Shown: one piece after another, positions 55,561-63,426 of the stretch | How the letters are laid out: each line of letters starts with the position of its first letter | Position numbering within the stretch: the first letter of the stretch is position 1 | Origin: Ctena decussata | Lineage: Eukaryota > Mollusca > Bivalvia > Lucinida > Lucinidae | NCBI GenBank assembly: GCA_963989385.1 | Contig: OZ022503.1 | Span: 89,253,138 to 89,317,137 of the forward strand | Length of the DNA stretch: 64,000 bases | Reading direction: 5' to 3' | The notes under the pieces: generated by a model | What the model was told of the DNA's origin: nothing | Databases searched by the model: none | The model's input: the letters and a program-made list of their open reading frames with translations, nothing else | Made by a program: the position numbers and the translations under genes

Positions 55561-55796
55561 GAGCCGCGACACGAGAAAAACTACAATGTGGTTGTGCGCA
55601 TAGCGCAGACTCAGATCAGCCTGGGCGTCCGCTCAGTCTGATCAGGCTCATTGCTAAGCGCTGAAAGGGTAGTTATGAGCCTAAGCTACCTCCATGCGGA
55701 CAGTGAAGACTCTGATCAGACTGGGCGGATACCCAGGCTGATCTGAGTCTGCGCTGGGCGCACAACCACATTGTTGGTTTTCTCATGTCGAGGCTC
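55561..55796. mobile_element. MITE, GAGCC family, complete reference copy
   Basis: GAGCCGCGACACGAGAAAAA at the left and TTTTCTCATGTCGAGGCTC at the right form an imperfect terminal inverted repeat of 19 bp. Perfect AAAT duplications flank it (55557-55560 and 55797-55800). The interior is a long imperfect palindrome (CAGACTCAGATCAGCCTGGG against CCCAGGCTGATCTGAGTCTG). No coding capacity. Confidence 0.85.
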
Positions 55797-56047
55797 AAAT
55801 GAACTCGGAATGTAAGTTCTGATCCTGCGATTTAATTTACAGTTTCCAACTATACAGAACGCACTGACGATATAATAATGACGTTTTGTCATTACCAACT
55901 CATTTACCAAGCAAGAGACGTCAACAACGTTGAAACGGCAGTACGATTCTGTAACGTGACGTCACTTAGGGAGTCTTTATAACCTGTAAAATAACCTTTT
56001 ATCCATTTCTCCTCCTCGAAATATTTTATCATTTTGATCAAATTGAC
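55797..56047. other. Non-coding sequence
   Basis: Nothing recognised. Confidence 0.4.
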
Positions 56048-56191
56048 TTCGATGTGAGGGTTTTCTCTGACATGAATAAGTTTCAGTTTGTTAATTTTTC
56101 TACACTGAGTGGTGTACGATTCGATGTGAGGGTTTTCGCTGACATGAATAAGTTTCAGTTTGTTAATTTTTCTACAGTGTGTGGTGTACGA
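56048..56191. repeat. Direct tandem duplication, 2 x 72 bp
   Basis: TTCGATGTGAGGGTTTTC starts at 56048 and 56120, followed by TGACATGAATAAGTTTCAGT and TGTTAATTTTTCTACA in both. There are only three or four differences. Confidence 0.85.
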
Positions 56192-56299
56192 TTATCATAA
56201 AATATTTATGACAAAACTCCTCAACAAACGAATAAGATTTTATCATCATATGACGACGCACTTGATAATGCAAGCCATGCATTAAAAACGATAATCAAC

Positions 56300-56585
56300 A
56301 AGTGGATTGAATATGCAAATTACATCGTAACGTTATGCGTTGACGCCCATAAAACGTCGTGGTTTCTAATGGCGAAAGCGTGATGTTTTAGTGCAACATT
56401 TGCGATTTTAGTGCCATATGATAAATAGAATCCTGCATCCTTGCTCATGTTTATTGAATTTATTAAACTCTTTGGGGGAAAACCGATAAGATGCTCGGCT
56501 ACGAGCATCTTATCGGTTTTCCCCAACAAGTTTAATAAATTCAATAATACACGAGCATTCATGTAAGATCTTCTTTATCGGTTCA
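56300..56585. repeat. Repeat with a foldback hairpin (same block as 32680-33100)
   Basis: TTGAATATGCAAATTACATC, GTAACGTTATGCGTTGACG and GCCATATGATAAATAGAATC precede a hairpin: TTATTGAATTTATTAAAC, AAAACCGATAAGATGCTCGG, and the return CGAGCATCTTATCGGTTTT, GTTTAATAAATTCAATAA. One hairpin is present, against two at 32838-33063. Confidence 0.75.
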
Positions 56586-56649
56586 TGTCGTTTCCGGCCG
56601 GAATTGATCTGTACCCATTGTTCAGTATGACGGCGGAATGGTAAGTAAA

Positions 56650-57300
56650 GCTAAAAAGTCAACAGATCGACAATTTCCTTTCGTAAGCATCACTGTCTGC
56701 TAATAACACCCAAGAAATCGATTCTTTTTGTAGAATACCTGATTTGAAGAGACCAATTTTCGGTACGGTGTCAGACAAAAATATCTGTTTCGGTTCGTTT
56801 TTTCCAACTTGCCCAGAGCGGTGGTGCAACAGCGGGTGATAAAGCTGTCGACATCCGTTTTGTTCGCACGGCCGACTTCTCGGACACAGTATTTCTTGAT
56901 GCTCCTGTGCTGAACAGCCAAAGCACAAACGTAACTGTTTCGTGATATCCCATCGATCTGGCATGTCCCAGCCAATAAACTCGAGATAACCCCTAGGTAC
57001 ATGCTCCTCTTTGCACTCAGGACATTGGAGATTTTGCATACGACTATTGTTGGTTTTACCAAACAATGTCCGTTTTTGTATCTAGATGCTAGTCGAGACG
57101 ACGCATTAGCTTTCTCGTCAGTTAAACCATGACCAATTTGTGCGACTATCGTTTGAAATTCAGCGTCAAGAAGTTTCCATTCCCGAAATGCTAGTACTGA
57201 AGCTTCCTTTTTATGTTCTAAAAACCCAGCGATGGTATCGCGCGAGCATCTTTTTTAGCTGTTTCCATTGCAAATTCAAATAAATCGAACCGTCAACTAC
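56650..57300 (-). pseudogene. BEL/Pao-like gag zinc-knuckle remnant
   Basis: A minus-strand frame (57066 down to 56662) encodes LQCPECKEEHVPRGYLEF, MPDRWDITKQLRLCFGCSA, HQEILCPRSRPCEQNGC and QLYHPLLHH. The pattern C-x2-C...H, then LCFxC...H...C, then C-x4-C...HH-LLH is the cysteine/histidine region found at the gag end of BEL/Pao retrotransposons. Upstream (57067-57400) shorter frames such as EWKLLDAEFQTIVAQIGHGL are compatible with the same polyprotein but broken by stops and shifts. No protease, RT or LTR was seen, so this is a small remnant next to the younger Ty3/gypsy insertion. Confidence 0.6.
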
Positions 57301-57721
57301 CTAACTCGTAGTGTTGCGCGACCTCTTTCAGATTAATTATAGCGATAGCTAATAAATCTGCGAAATCTTTTAAAGCAATTCGCATTATCTAGTCGAACTT
57401 TTGGAAACAGTTTTAAGTCTTCCAGGTTTATCGCAATTTTGTTTAAACGTATTTTATTTTCAATAATGTACAGTACAACATATTATCAACATACATACGC
57501 AACTACACAATGAAAAAGGATCTTAACGAATGTTGATAGTTTATAGAGCTCTTCTCCTCCTCTTTGCCTTCTATTACTACTCTTTTCCAAACGATCCTTA
57601 GCTGCTTATTAGGCTGAAGCCAAGACCGTCTATTACCTACAGCGCTTACCCGCCCGAGTACTAACGAAGCTGAAATAACTTGTATTCTGCAGTTGCCGGT
57701 GCGCAATCAATGCATGCGAAG
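57301..57721. other. Non-coding sequence left of the Ty3/gypsy element
   Basis: Nothing recognised. The six bases before the LTR are GCGAAG; the matching target duplication would lie beyond 64000. Confidence 0.4.
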
Positions 57722-57982
57722 TGTTATGAATATGGTGTTTAAGTTGGTGTAAATATTTTCTTTTACCATGATTTTGCAGTTTTTAGATGTTTACTAGGTT
57801 TGAAATAAACAAGTTGTTTACATTGTACTTTAGAACATTCTGGAATAACTATTTTTAGTACTGAGAAAATATTAGACCTTTCTGTTGTAAACATTAAGAA
57901 TCTTCTGGTATGAAATTATGTCAGAATTGAGTACTTTTTGGTAAGATCTATTTTTGGTTAGTTCCGGAATGTTCCTAGATAT

Positions 57983-57990
57983 TATATAAA
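57983..57990 (+). promoter_or_regulatory. TATA box in the 5' LTR
   Basis: TATATAAA, followed by GAGGACAG, is the only strong TATA element in the LTR. Transcription would start some 25-30 bp downstream, making U3 about 290 bp. The copy in the 3' LTR is identical. Confidence 0.65.
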
Positions 57991-58243
57991 GAGGACAGAT
58001 TTTCATTTAGAGGATCTTTGTATGAAAACTTTCACCAGTCTATAGTAAAATAAGTTATACTGGAATTTAAATATATTGGATTTGGAAATATTCATGTGCT
58101 CATACACACTTTATCTTCTGGGATCAGAAATTATTAAAGGACTTGTGTTTTAAATTCTGAGGGACATTCAGACTAAAATAAGGTATCGTTAATTACATAT
58201 TTTCTTGATTAATTAATGACTGTTTTATTTTGATGTACAAGTA

Positions 58244-58249
58244 AATAAA
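58244..58249 (+). terminator. Polyadenylation signal in the LTR
   Basis: AATAAA within GTAAATAAATTTTG, about 75 bp before the LTR end and downstream of the TATA box. In the 3' LTR the same signal would end the element RNA. Confidence 0.6.
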
Positions 58250-58325
58250 TTTTGTTAAGTTTAAAAACAGGCTTGTTGCTGGTTTACTTCCATCTTTTTG
58301 TTACCTCCGCCAGGTCGTAACAAAT

Positions 58326-58343
58326 TGGGGGCTCGAGTCCGGG
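58326..58343 (+). promoter_or_regulatory. Primer binding site
   Basis: Begins TGG three bases after the LTR end. TGGGGGCTCGAGTCCGGGAT resembles the complement of the tRNA-Pro 3' end used by many vertebrate retroviruses (TGGGGGCTCGTCCGGGAT) with an extra AG inside. The primer tRNA is therefore probably, but not certainly, tRNA-Pro. Confidence 0.65.
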
Positions 58344-58439
58344 ATTGAAATTTCTAGTGCATCAAATAATTCTGAAAAAAAAAAAAGAAAGAAAAGCTTT
58401 CACTGTTATTCAAACAAGTAAAGCCAGCAGAAAGCAACC

Positions 58440-60617
58440 ATGTCTTTTGATCTCAATGAATTCATTGCTGCGCCTTCTCAGGAGCTGTTGAACTTGGCCA
58501 AAAAGACAGATTTATTGGATATTGCAGCACATTATGAATTATCTTCAGTCAAAAGGTCTATGTTAAAACATGAAATTAAGAATATTTTGATTCAGTTCTT
58601 TGTTGATGAAGAAATTTTTGATTCCTCTGCAACCTCTCACATTCTTGTCACTCAGACAGATTTGCAGATGAGAGAATTAGAAATTCAGAGACAACTTGAA
58701 ATAGAAAAATTAAGGTTAGAGCATGAGGAAAGAATTCGGCTTGAAACATTAGAAAGAGAAGAAAGGTTGCAGAGGCAAAAATTAGAACAAGAAAAAGAAC
58801 GACTAGAACATGAAAAATTGAAGTTAGAAAAGGATGAACGAGTTGAAATAGAAAAAGAAAAATTAAAATTTGAAAAAGAAAGAATTGAAATTGAAAAAGA
58901 AGAAAAAGAGAGAGAAAGACAATTTCAAATTAGAATGAAAGAAATTGAAATACAAGACAAGACTAAATCAAAATCTTTGCATTTGGACTCAACCAAAGTT
59001 TTTGATGTTACTAAACACATCAGACTCGTTCCTCCATTTCAAGAAAAAGAAGTTGATAAATATTTTCTTCACTTTGAAAAAGTAGCTGAAAATTTGAAAT
59101 GGCCAAAAGAGCATTGGACTTTGCTTCTTCAGAGCGTTGTGATCGGCAAGGCTCGCGAAATTTATACTCAACTTTCTCTCGAGCAGAGCTCAGATTATGA
59201 CAAAGTAAAAGAAGTTATTCTTAAGGCTTATGAGTTGGTCCCTGAGGCTTACAGGCAGAAATTTAGGAACTGTAGAAAAGAAAATTACAAAACTTATGTT
59301 GAATTTGCTAGGACAAAAGAGCAGTTATTTGATAGGTGGAGCTCATCAAAGAAAGTAGGCTCTGATCATGGAAAACTTAGACAGCTCATGCTTGTTGAAG
59401 AATTTAAAAGGTGCATTAATTCTGACATTAAATCATTTTTAGATGAAAAGGAAGTCGAAACGTTAGAGGCAGCAGCTCGTTTGGCTGATGATTATGCTTT
59501 AACTCATAAGACTTCTTTTGTGCACAAGCCTTTTCCTAAAAAGACCTTTTTCCCTCAGTCAGGTCCAAAATTCAGTCCCAGTAATCCATCTGGCAATTCC
59601 AGTCCCTCATATACTCCAAAACCAAAACCCCCTGGTGAAAACAAAGGTCAAAATCCCTTATCTCAGCCTATTTGTAATTATTGTAAGCAAACGGGACATA
59701 TAATTTCCGAATGCTTACTTTTAAAGAGGAAGAGAGAAAAACAAGAGGGTCCAAAACCCACAGGTCTTACCTCTTTACGGTCAATGCCAGAGTCTTGTGT
59801 TCAGGATCAAATTCCTATTCAGGCCAAGATTTCTGAGACTGATTCTGTTATGGAGATTTATGAACCATTCTTATCAGAAGGTTTTGTGTCACTAAATTGT
59901 GACTTTGCCCATTCTACCCCTATTACTATCTTACGAGATACTGGAGCTTCTCAATCCCTTATTTTGGCAGATACCCTGCCATTTTCCGAGAAGACTTCTT
60001 CTGGGACAAGTGTCCTTATTCAGGGTGTAGAATGTGGATTTGTTAGTGTACCGCTTCATAACATTTATTTGTCCTCAGACTTAATTTCTGGTCCAGTGGC
60101 TGTTGGTATTAGACCTTCATTACCTTTTAAAGGTGTTCACTTATTGTTAGGCAATGACCTAGCAGGAGATAAGGTTGTGGTTAATCCACTTTTGACCAAC
60201 ACTCCTTGTGTTGATCAACCACCTGACCCCATTGAGCAGGAAATTCCTGACCTTTACCCTTCATGTGCTGTCACTAGGGCTATGGCAAAGAAAGCCATGT
60301 TGAATGATGGGAATCAGGATATTGATTTAACTGATACTTTTATAGGTCAGTCTTTTAATGACGAGATTTCAAAATCTCTTTCACCCAGCCTGTCTGACAT
60401 GCCGACAGACTTTACACACAACTCATCTGTGTCCAACTCAGACCACTCCTCTTCATTTTCAAATGACAAAGGTCATGACCTTCTGTCAAGGTCACAGCTT
60501 TGCAAAGAACAACACAGTGATCCTGAGATCTCACCTTTATTTGAAAGGGTTTTAGATGAGAATGACATGTCCCAGGTTCCTGTTTGCTATTATGTCAAAA
60601 ATGACATTTTGATGTGA
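58440..60617 (+). CDS. Gag and protease polyprotein of the Ty3/gypsy element
   Basis: 725 codons, ending in TGA. The ATG at 58440 is the first in-frame start after the leader and is preceded by AGCAACC. Residues about 75-190 are a highly charged coiled coil (repeated EKE, ERLE, KLE). Residues about 190-355 are the capsid region; the part from PEAYRQKFRNCRKENYKTY (268 on) through MLVEEFKRCI to AARLADDYAL resembles a SCAN domain. Residues 412-425 are one zinc knuckle, CNYCKQTGHIISEC (C-x2-C-x4-H-x4-C). Residues about 485-600 are a retropepsin with active site RDTGASQSLI (D500). The region 600-725 is acidic and serine-rich. It acts in particle assembly, RNA packaging and polyprotein cleavage. 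The frame is the same as that of pol, and TGA at 60615-60617 is the only stop between them. Confidence 0.92.
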   Translation: MSFDLNEFIAAPSQELLNLAKKTDLLDIAAHYELSSVKRSMLKHEIKNILIQFFVDEEIFDSSATSHILVTQTDLQMRELEIQRQLEIEKLRLEHEERIRLETLEREERLQRQKLEQEKERLEHEKLKLEKDERVEIEKEKLKFEKERIEIEKEEKERERQFQIRMKEIEIQDKTKSKSLHLDSTKVFDVTKHIRLVPPFQEKEVDKYFLHFEKVAENLKWPKEHWTLLLQSVVIGKAREIYTQLSLEQSSDYDKVKEVILKAYELVPEAYRQKFRNCRKENYKTYVEFARTKEQLFDRWSSSKKVGSDHGKLRQLMLVEEFKRCINSDIKSFLDEKEVETLEAAARLADDYALTHKTSFVHKPFPKKTFFPQSGPKFSPSNPSGNSSPSYTPKPKPPGENKGQNPLSQPICNYCKQTGHIISECLLLKRKREKQEGPKPTGLTSLRSMPESCVQDQIPIQAKISETDSVMEIYEPFLSEGFVSLNCDFAHSTPITILRDTGASQSLILADTLPFSEKTSSGTSVLIQGVECGFVSVPLHNIYLSSDLISGPVAVGIRPSLPFKGVHLLLGNDLAGDKVVVNPLLTNTPCVDQPPDPIEQEIPDLYPSCAVTRAMAKKAMLNDGNQDIDLTDTFIGQSFNDEISKSLSPSLSDMPTDFTHNSSVSNSDHSSSFSNDKGHDLLSRSQLCKEQHSDPEISPLFERVLDENDMSQVPVCYYVKNDILM

Positions 60618-62747
60618 AAATGGCGTCCTCCTGATGTCTCAGCAGAAGACGAGTGGACTGTTAACCACCAAATTGTGGTTCCAAGGGTTTATCGCCCTGA
60701 AATTTTAAACATGGCCCATGAAACTCCCATGTCAGGTCATTTAGGTGTAAACAAGACTTATCACAAGATTCTTAATCATTTCTACTGGCCTGGGTTAAAA
60801 TCTGATGTTTCTAAACATTGCAAATCTTGTCGTACATGTCAAATGGTAGGAAAACCTAATCAAACCATTCCTAAAGCCCATTTGCAGCCCATTCCTGCAT
60901 TTGAGGAACCTTTTAGCAGAATAATCATTGATTGTGTAGGTCCTTTACCCAGAACAAAGTCAGGTTGTGAATATCTTTTGACCATAATGTGTGCTTCCAC
61001 ACGTTTCCCAGAAGCAATCCCACTTAGGAATATTAAGACAAAGACCATTGTTAAGGCTCTTGTGAAGTTTTTCACATTTGTAGGCCTCCCTAAATCTGTT
61101 CAGTCAGATCAAGGCTCTAATTTTATGTCAGGAATATTTCAGCAAGTGATGCATGAATTAGGCATTAAGCAATATCGGACATCAGCATATCATCCTGAAA
61201 GTCAAGGTGCCTTAGAACGATTTCATCAAACGTTGAAAAATATGATCAGATCTTACTGCTTTGACACTGAAAAGGATTGGGATGAAAGCATTCATTTGCT
61301 GTTATTTGCTGCTAGGGAATCTGTACAAGAATCACTTGGTTTCAGCCCATTTGAGCTTGTATTTGGTCACACAGTTCGTGGACCACTGAAACTTTTGAAA
61401 GAGAAATTTCTTTCTGATGATAACAGTTCTTTGAATTTGCTTCAATATGTTTCTGACTTCAATAACAGATTGTCAAAAGCCTGTGAAGCTGCTCGGTCCA
61501 ATCTCAAATCAGCTCAAAACAAAATGAAATTTCATTATGATGAAAATGCCAGGGAAAGAAATTTTAAACCTGGAGAGAAGGTACTTGCTCTTTTGCCAAT
61601 TCCTGGCAGACCTTTGCAGGCCAGATATTACGGCCCTTACACTATTGACAAAAAGCTCAGTGATGTAAATTATATTATCAATACACCTGGGAGGCGCAAG
61701 GATAAACAGTTATGTCATATTAATATGTTGAAAAAGTACATTGATAGGGATAATTCAGTTGTTTCACCAATAAGTGTAGTCAATTCTGTCCCTCAAGAGC
61801 AATCTGAAATGGACTCTGAGGATATGAACTTTATAAAATCTGATCCCTCATCATCAAAACTCCAGAATTCTGACATCTTAAAGGATCTCGACCAGAAACT
61901 GTCACACCTGGATCCAGTCAAGAGACTTGAACTGAAACAGTTAATTCTTGAATATGAGCACTTATTTCCGGACATTCCAACCAGGACTGACAAAATCTTT
62001 CATGATGTTGACATTGATGGCGCAAAGCCTGTGAAGCAACATCCATATAGAATGAACCCTGTGAAGCAACAGTATCTCAGGGAAGAGATTCAATATTTGC
62101 TGGACAATGACTTTATTGAACCAAGTCAAAGTGACTGGAGTTCTCCATGTATTCTTGTGCCAAAACCTGATGGAACTTTTCGCATGTGTACAGACTATCG
62201 AAAAGTTAATTCTGTGACTAAAACGGATACATTTCCAATCCCACGTATTGATGATTGTATTGATCAAATTGGACAAGCCAGATATGTTACTAAATTTGAT
62301 CTTCTGAAAGGATTTTGGCAAATTCCTTTGACAGACAGAGCTAAGGAGATTTCGGCATTTGTTACACCAGATGGACTCTATCAGTATAAGGTTGTGCCAT
62401 TTGGTATGAAAAACTCTCCAGCAACGTTTCAGAGACTTATAAATAGCTTGACATCTGATCTGGGTGGTTGTAAAGCATACATCGACGATGCAATCATCTT
62501 CAACGATGAATGGAAACTACATCTACAGACTATCAGAGAATTCTTTCAAAGACTTAGTGATGCAAAATTGACAATCAATTTAGCAAAAAGTGAATTCTGT
62601 CACGCAAATTTGACATTTCTAGGACATGTTGTGGGTCAAGGTCAGGTAAAACCTGTAGAAGCTAAAAGTGGAGGCTATCTCGGATTTTCCTGTACCTACA
62701 TGCAAGAGACAACTGATGCGCTTTCTTGGTATGGCAGGATATTATAG
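60618..62747 (+). CDS. Integrase and reverse transcriptase part of pol
   Basis: Same frame as gag, directly after the TGA. The first methionine is at 60675, but readable integrase sequence starts at once (KWRPPDVSAEDEWTVNHQIV), so no separate start is implied. Residues counted from 60675: zinc-binding H15, H22, C52, C55; catalytic core D86 (IIDCVGPLP), D145 (SDQGSNF), E181 (ESQGALERFH), i.e. DD35E; a GPY-type module ARYYGPYTI near 320; linker; then RT with the entry region FPDIPTRTDKIFHDVDIDGA, D542 in TKFDLLKGFWQIPL, FGMKNSPATFQ and Y602-IDD. The true RT frame ends at the A-run 62664-62667, where one surplus base shifts reading; the last 26 codons to 62747 are out of frame and meaningless. 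The two enzymes reverse-transcribe and integrate the element. Confidence 0.92.
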   Translation, partial: KWRPPDVSAEDEWTVNHQIVVPRVYRPEILNMAHETPMSGHLGVNKTYHKILNHFYWPGLKSDVSKHCKSCRTCQMVGKPNQTIPKAHLQPIPAFEEPFSRIIIDCVGPLPRTKSGCEYLLTIMCASTRFPEAIPLRNIKTKTIVKALVKFFTFVGLPKSVQSDQGSNFMSGIFQQVMHELGIKQYRTSAYHPESQGALERFHQTLKNMIRSYCFDTEKDWDESIHLLLFAARESVQESLGFSPFELVFGHTVRGPLKLLKEKFLSDDNSSLNLLQYVSDFNNRLSKACEAARSNLKSAQNKMKFHYDENARERNFKPGEKVLALLPIPGRPLQARYYGPYTIDKKLSDVNYIINTPGRRKDKQLCHINMLKKYIDRDNSVVSPISVVNSVPQEQSEMDSEDMNFIKSDPSSSKLQNSDILKDLDQKLSHLDPVKRLELKQLILEYEHLFPDIPTRTDKIFHDVDIDGAKPVKQHPYRMNPVKQQYLREEIQYLLDNDFIEPSQSDWSSPCILVPKPDGTFRMCTDYRKVNSVTKTDTFPIPRIDDCIDQIGQARYVTKFDLLKGFWQIPLTDRAKEISAFVTPDGLYQYKVVPFGMKNSPATFQRLINSLTSDLGGCKAYIDDAIIFNDEWKLHLQTIREFFQRLSDAKLTINLAKSEFCHANLTFLGHVVGQGQVKPVEAKSGGYLGFSCTYMQETTDALSWYGRIL

Positions 62748-63282
62748 GAAGTTCTGTAATAACTTCTGTGTAATTGCAGAACCCTTGACAAATTTGCTAG
62801 GTAAAGGAAAGAAATATATTTGGAATGAAGACTGTCAAAAGTCCTTTGATAAGCTTAAGGCCATACTTAAGAATGCTCCAGTTCTCTTAGCACCAGACTT
62901 CAACAAAGCATATAAAATGGCGGTAGATGCTAGTGATGTTGGTGCAGGCAGTGTTTTGATTCAAGAAGATAATGATGGTGTGGATCACCCTGTTTGTTAC
63001 TTTTCTAAGAAGTTCAACAAACATCAGAGAAATTACTCTACTATTGAAAAAGAGTGTTTATCTCTCATCCTTGCTCTTCAGCAATTTGAAGTGTACTTAT
63101 CTTCTTTAGCCACACCGATTGTTGTCTTCAGTGATCACAATCCACTGACCTTCATTCATAAAATGAAGAACAAAAATCAGCGGTTACTCAGGTGGAGTCT
63201 CATGTTGCAGGAGTACAATCTTGACATCAGACATATCAGAGGAAAAGATAATATTATCCCGGATGCACTTTCAAGAGCCTAA
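62668..63282 (+). CDS. RT connection and RNase H part of pol, displaced by one base
   Basis: 204 codons to a TAA at 63280-63282, in a frame shifted by one relative to the upstream RT. The apparent GTG start at 62668 is only the point where the frame becomes readable. It begins with the end of RT (CKRQLMRFLGMAGYYRKFC), continues with PLTNLLGKGKKYIWNEDC, and then has Ty3-type RNase H: MAVDASDVGAGSVLIQ, HPVCYFSKKFNKHQRNYST, EKECLSLILALQQFEVYL, VVFSDHNPLTFI and GKDNIIPDALSRA. The DAS...E...D...D catalytic pattern is visible. It degrades RNA in the RNA-DNA hybrid. Nothing follows it but 130 bp of untranslated sequence and the polypurine tract. Confidence 0.9.
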   Translation: MEAISDFPVPTCKRQLMRFLGMAGYYRKFCNNFCVIAEPLTNLLGKGKKYIWNEDCQKSFDKLKAILKNAPVLLAPDFNKAYKMAVDASDVGAGSVLIQEDNDGVDHPVCYFSKKFNKHQRNYSTIEKECLSLILALQQFEVYLSSLATPIVVFSDHNPLTFIHKMKNKNQRLLRWSLMLQEYNLDIRHIRGKDNIIPDALSRA

Positions 63283-63414
63283 ATTTGGCTATTACTACAT
63301 GATGTCTGGATTAGTACTGATATATATACAGTGTATATGCATTAAACTTAATTTTGTTTCATAATTGGTCATATGGCAAAAGAAAGCTTTATTTCATAAA
63401 ACTTTCTTTTCCTT

Positions 63415-63426
63415 GAAGAGGGGAAG
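63415..63426 (+). promoter_or_regulatory. Polypurine tract
   Basis: GAAGAGGGGAAG lies immediately before the 3' LTR, the expected site for plus-strand priming in reverse transcription. Confidence 0.85.

Larger units (their letters stand above)
57722..58322 (+). repeat. 5' long terminal repeat of the Ty3/gypsy element
   Basis: 601 bp, from TGTTATGAATATGG to CCAGGTCGTAACA, so it has TG...CA ends and a 5-bp terminal inverted repeat TGTTA/TAACA. It matches 63427-64000 with two substitutions over the 574 bases present (58016 C against A, and 58107 C against T). It contains a TATA box and a polyadenylation signal, so it can serve as promoter and terminator. Confidence 0.95.

Noticed and set aside
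63285..63426. An envelope-like gene or integrase after RNase H
   Set aside because: Only about 140 bp separate the RNase H stop from the 3' LTR; there is no room and no frame.
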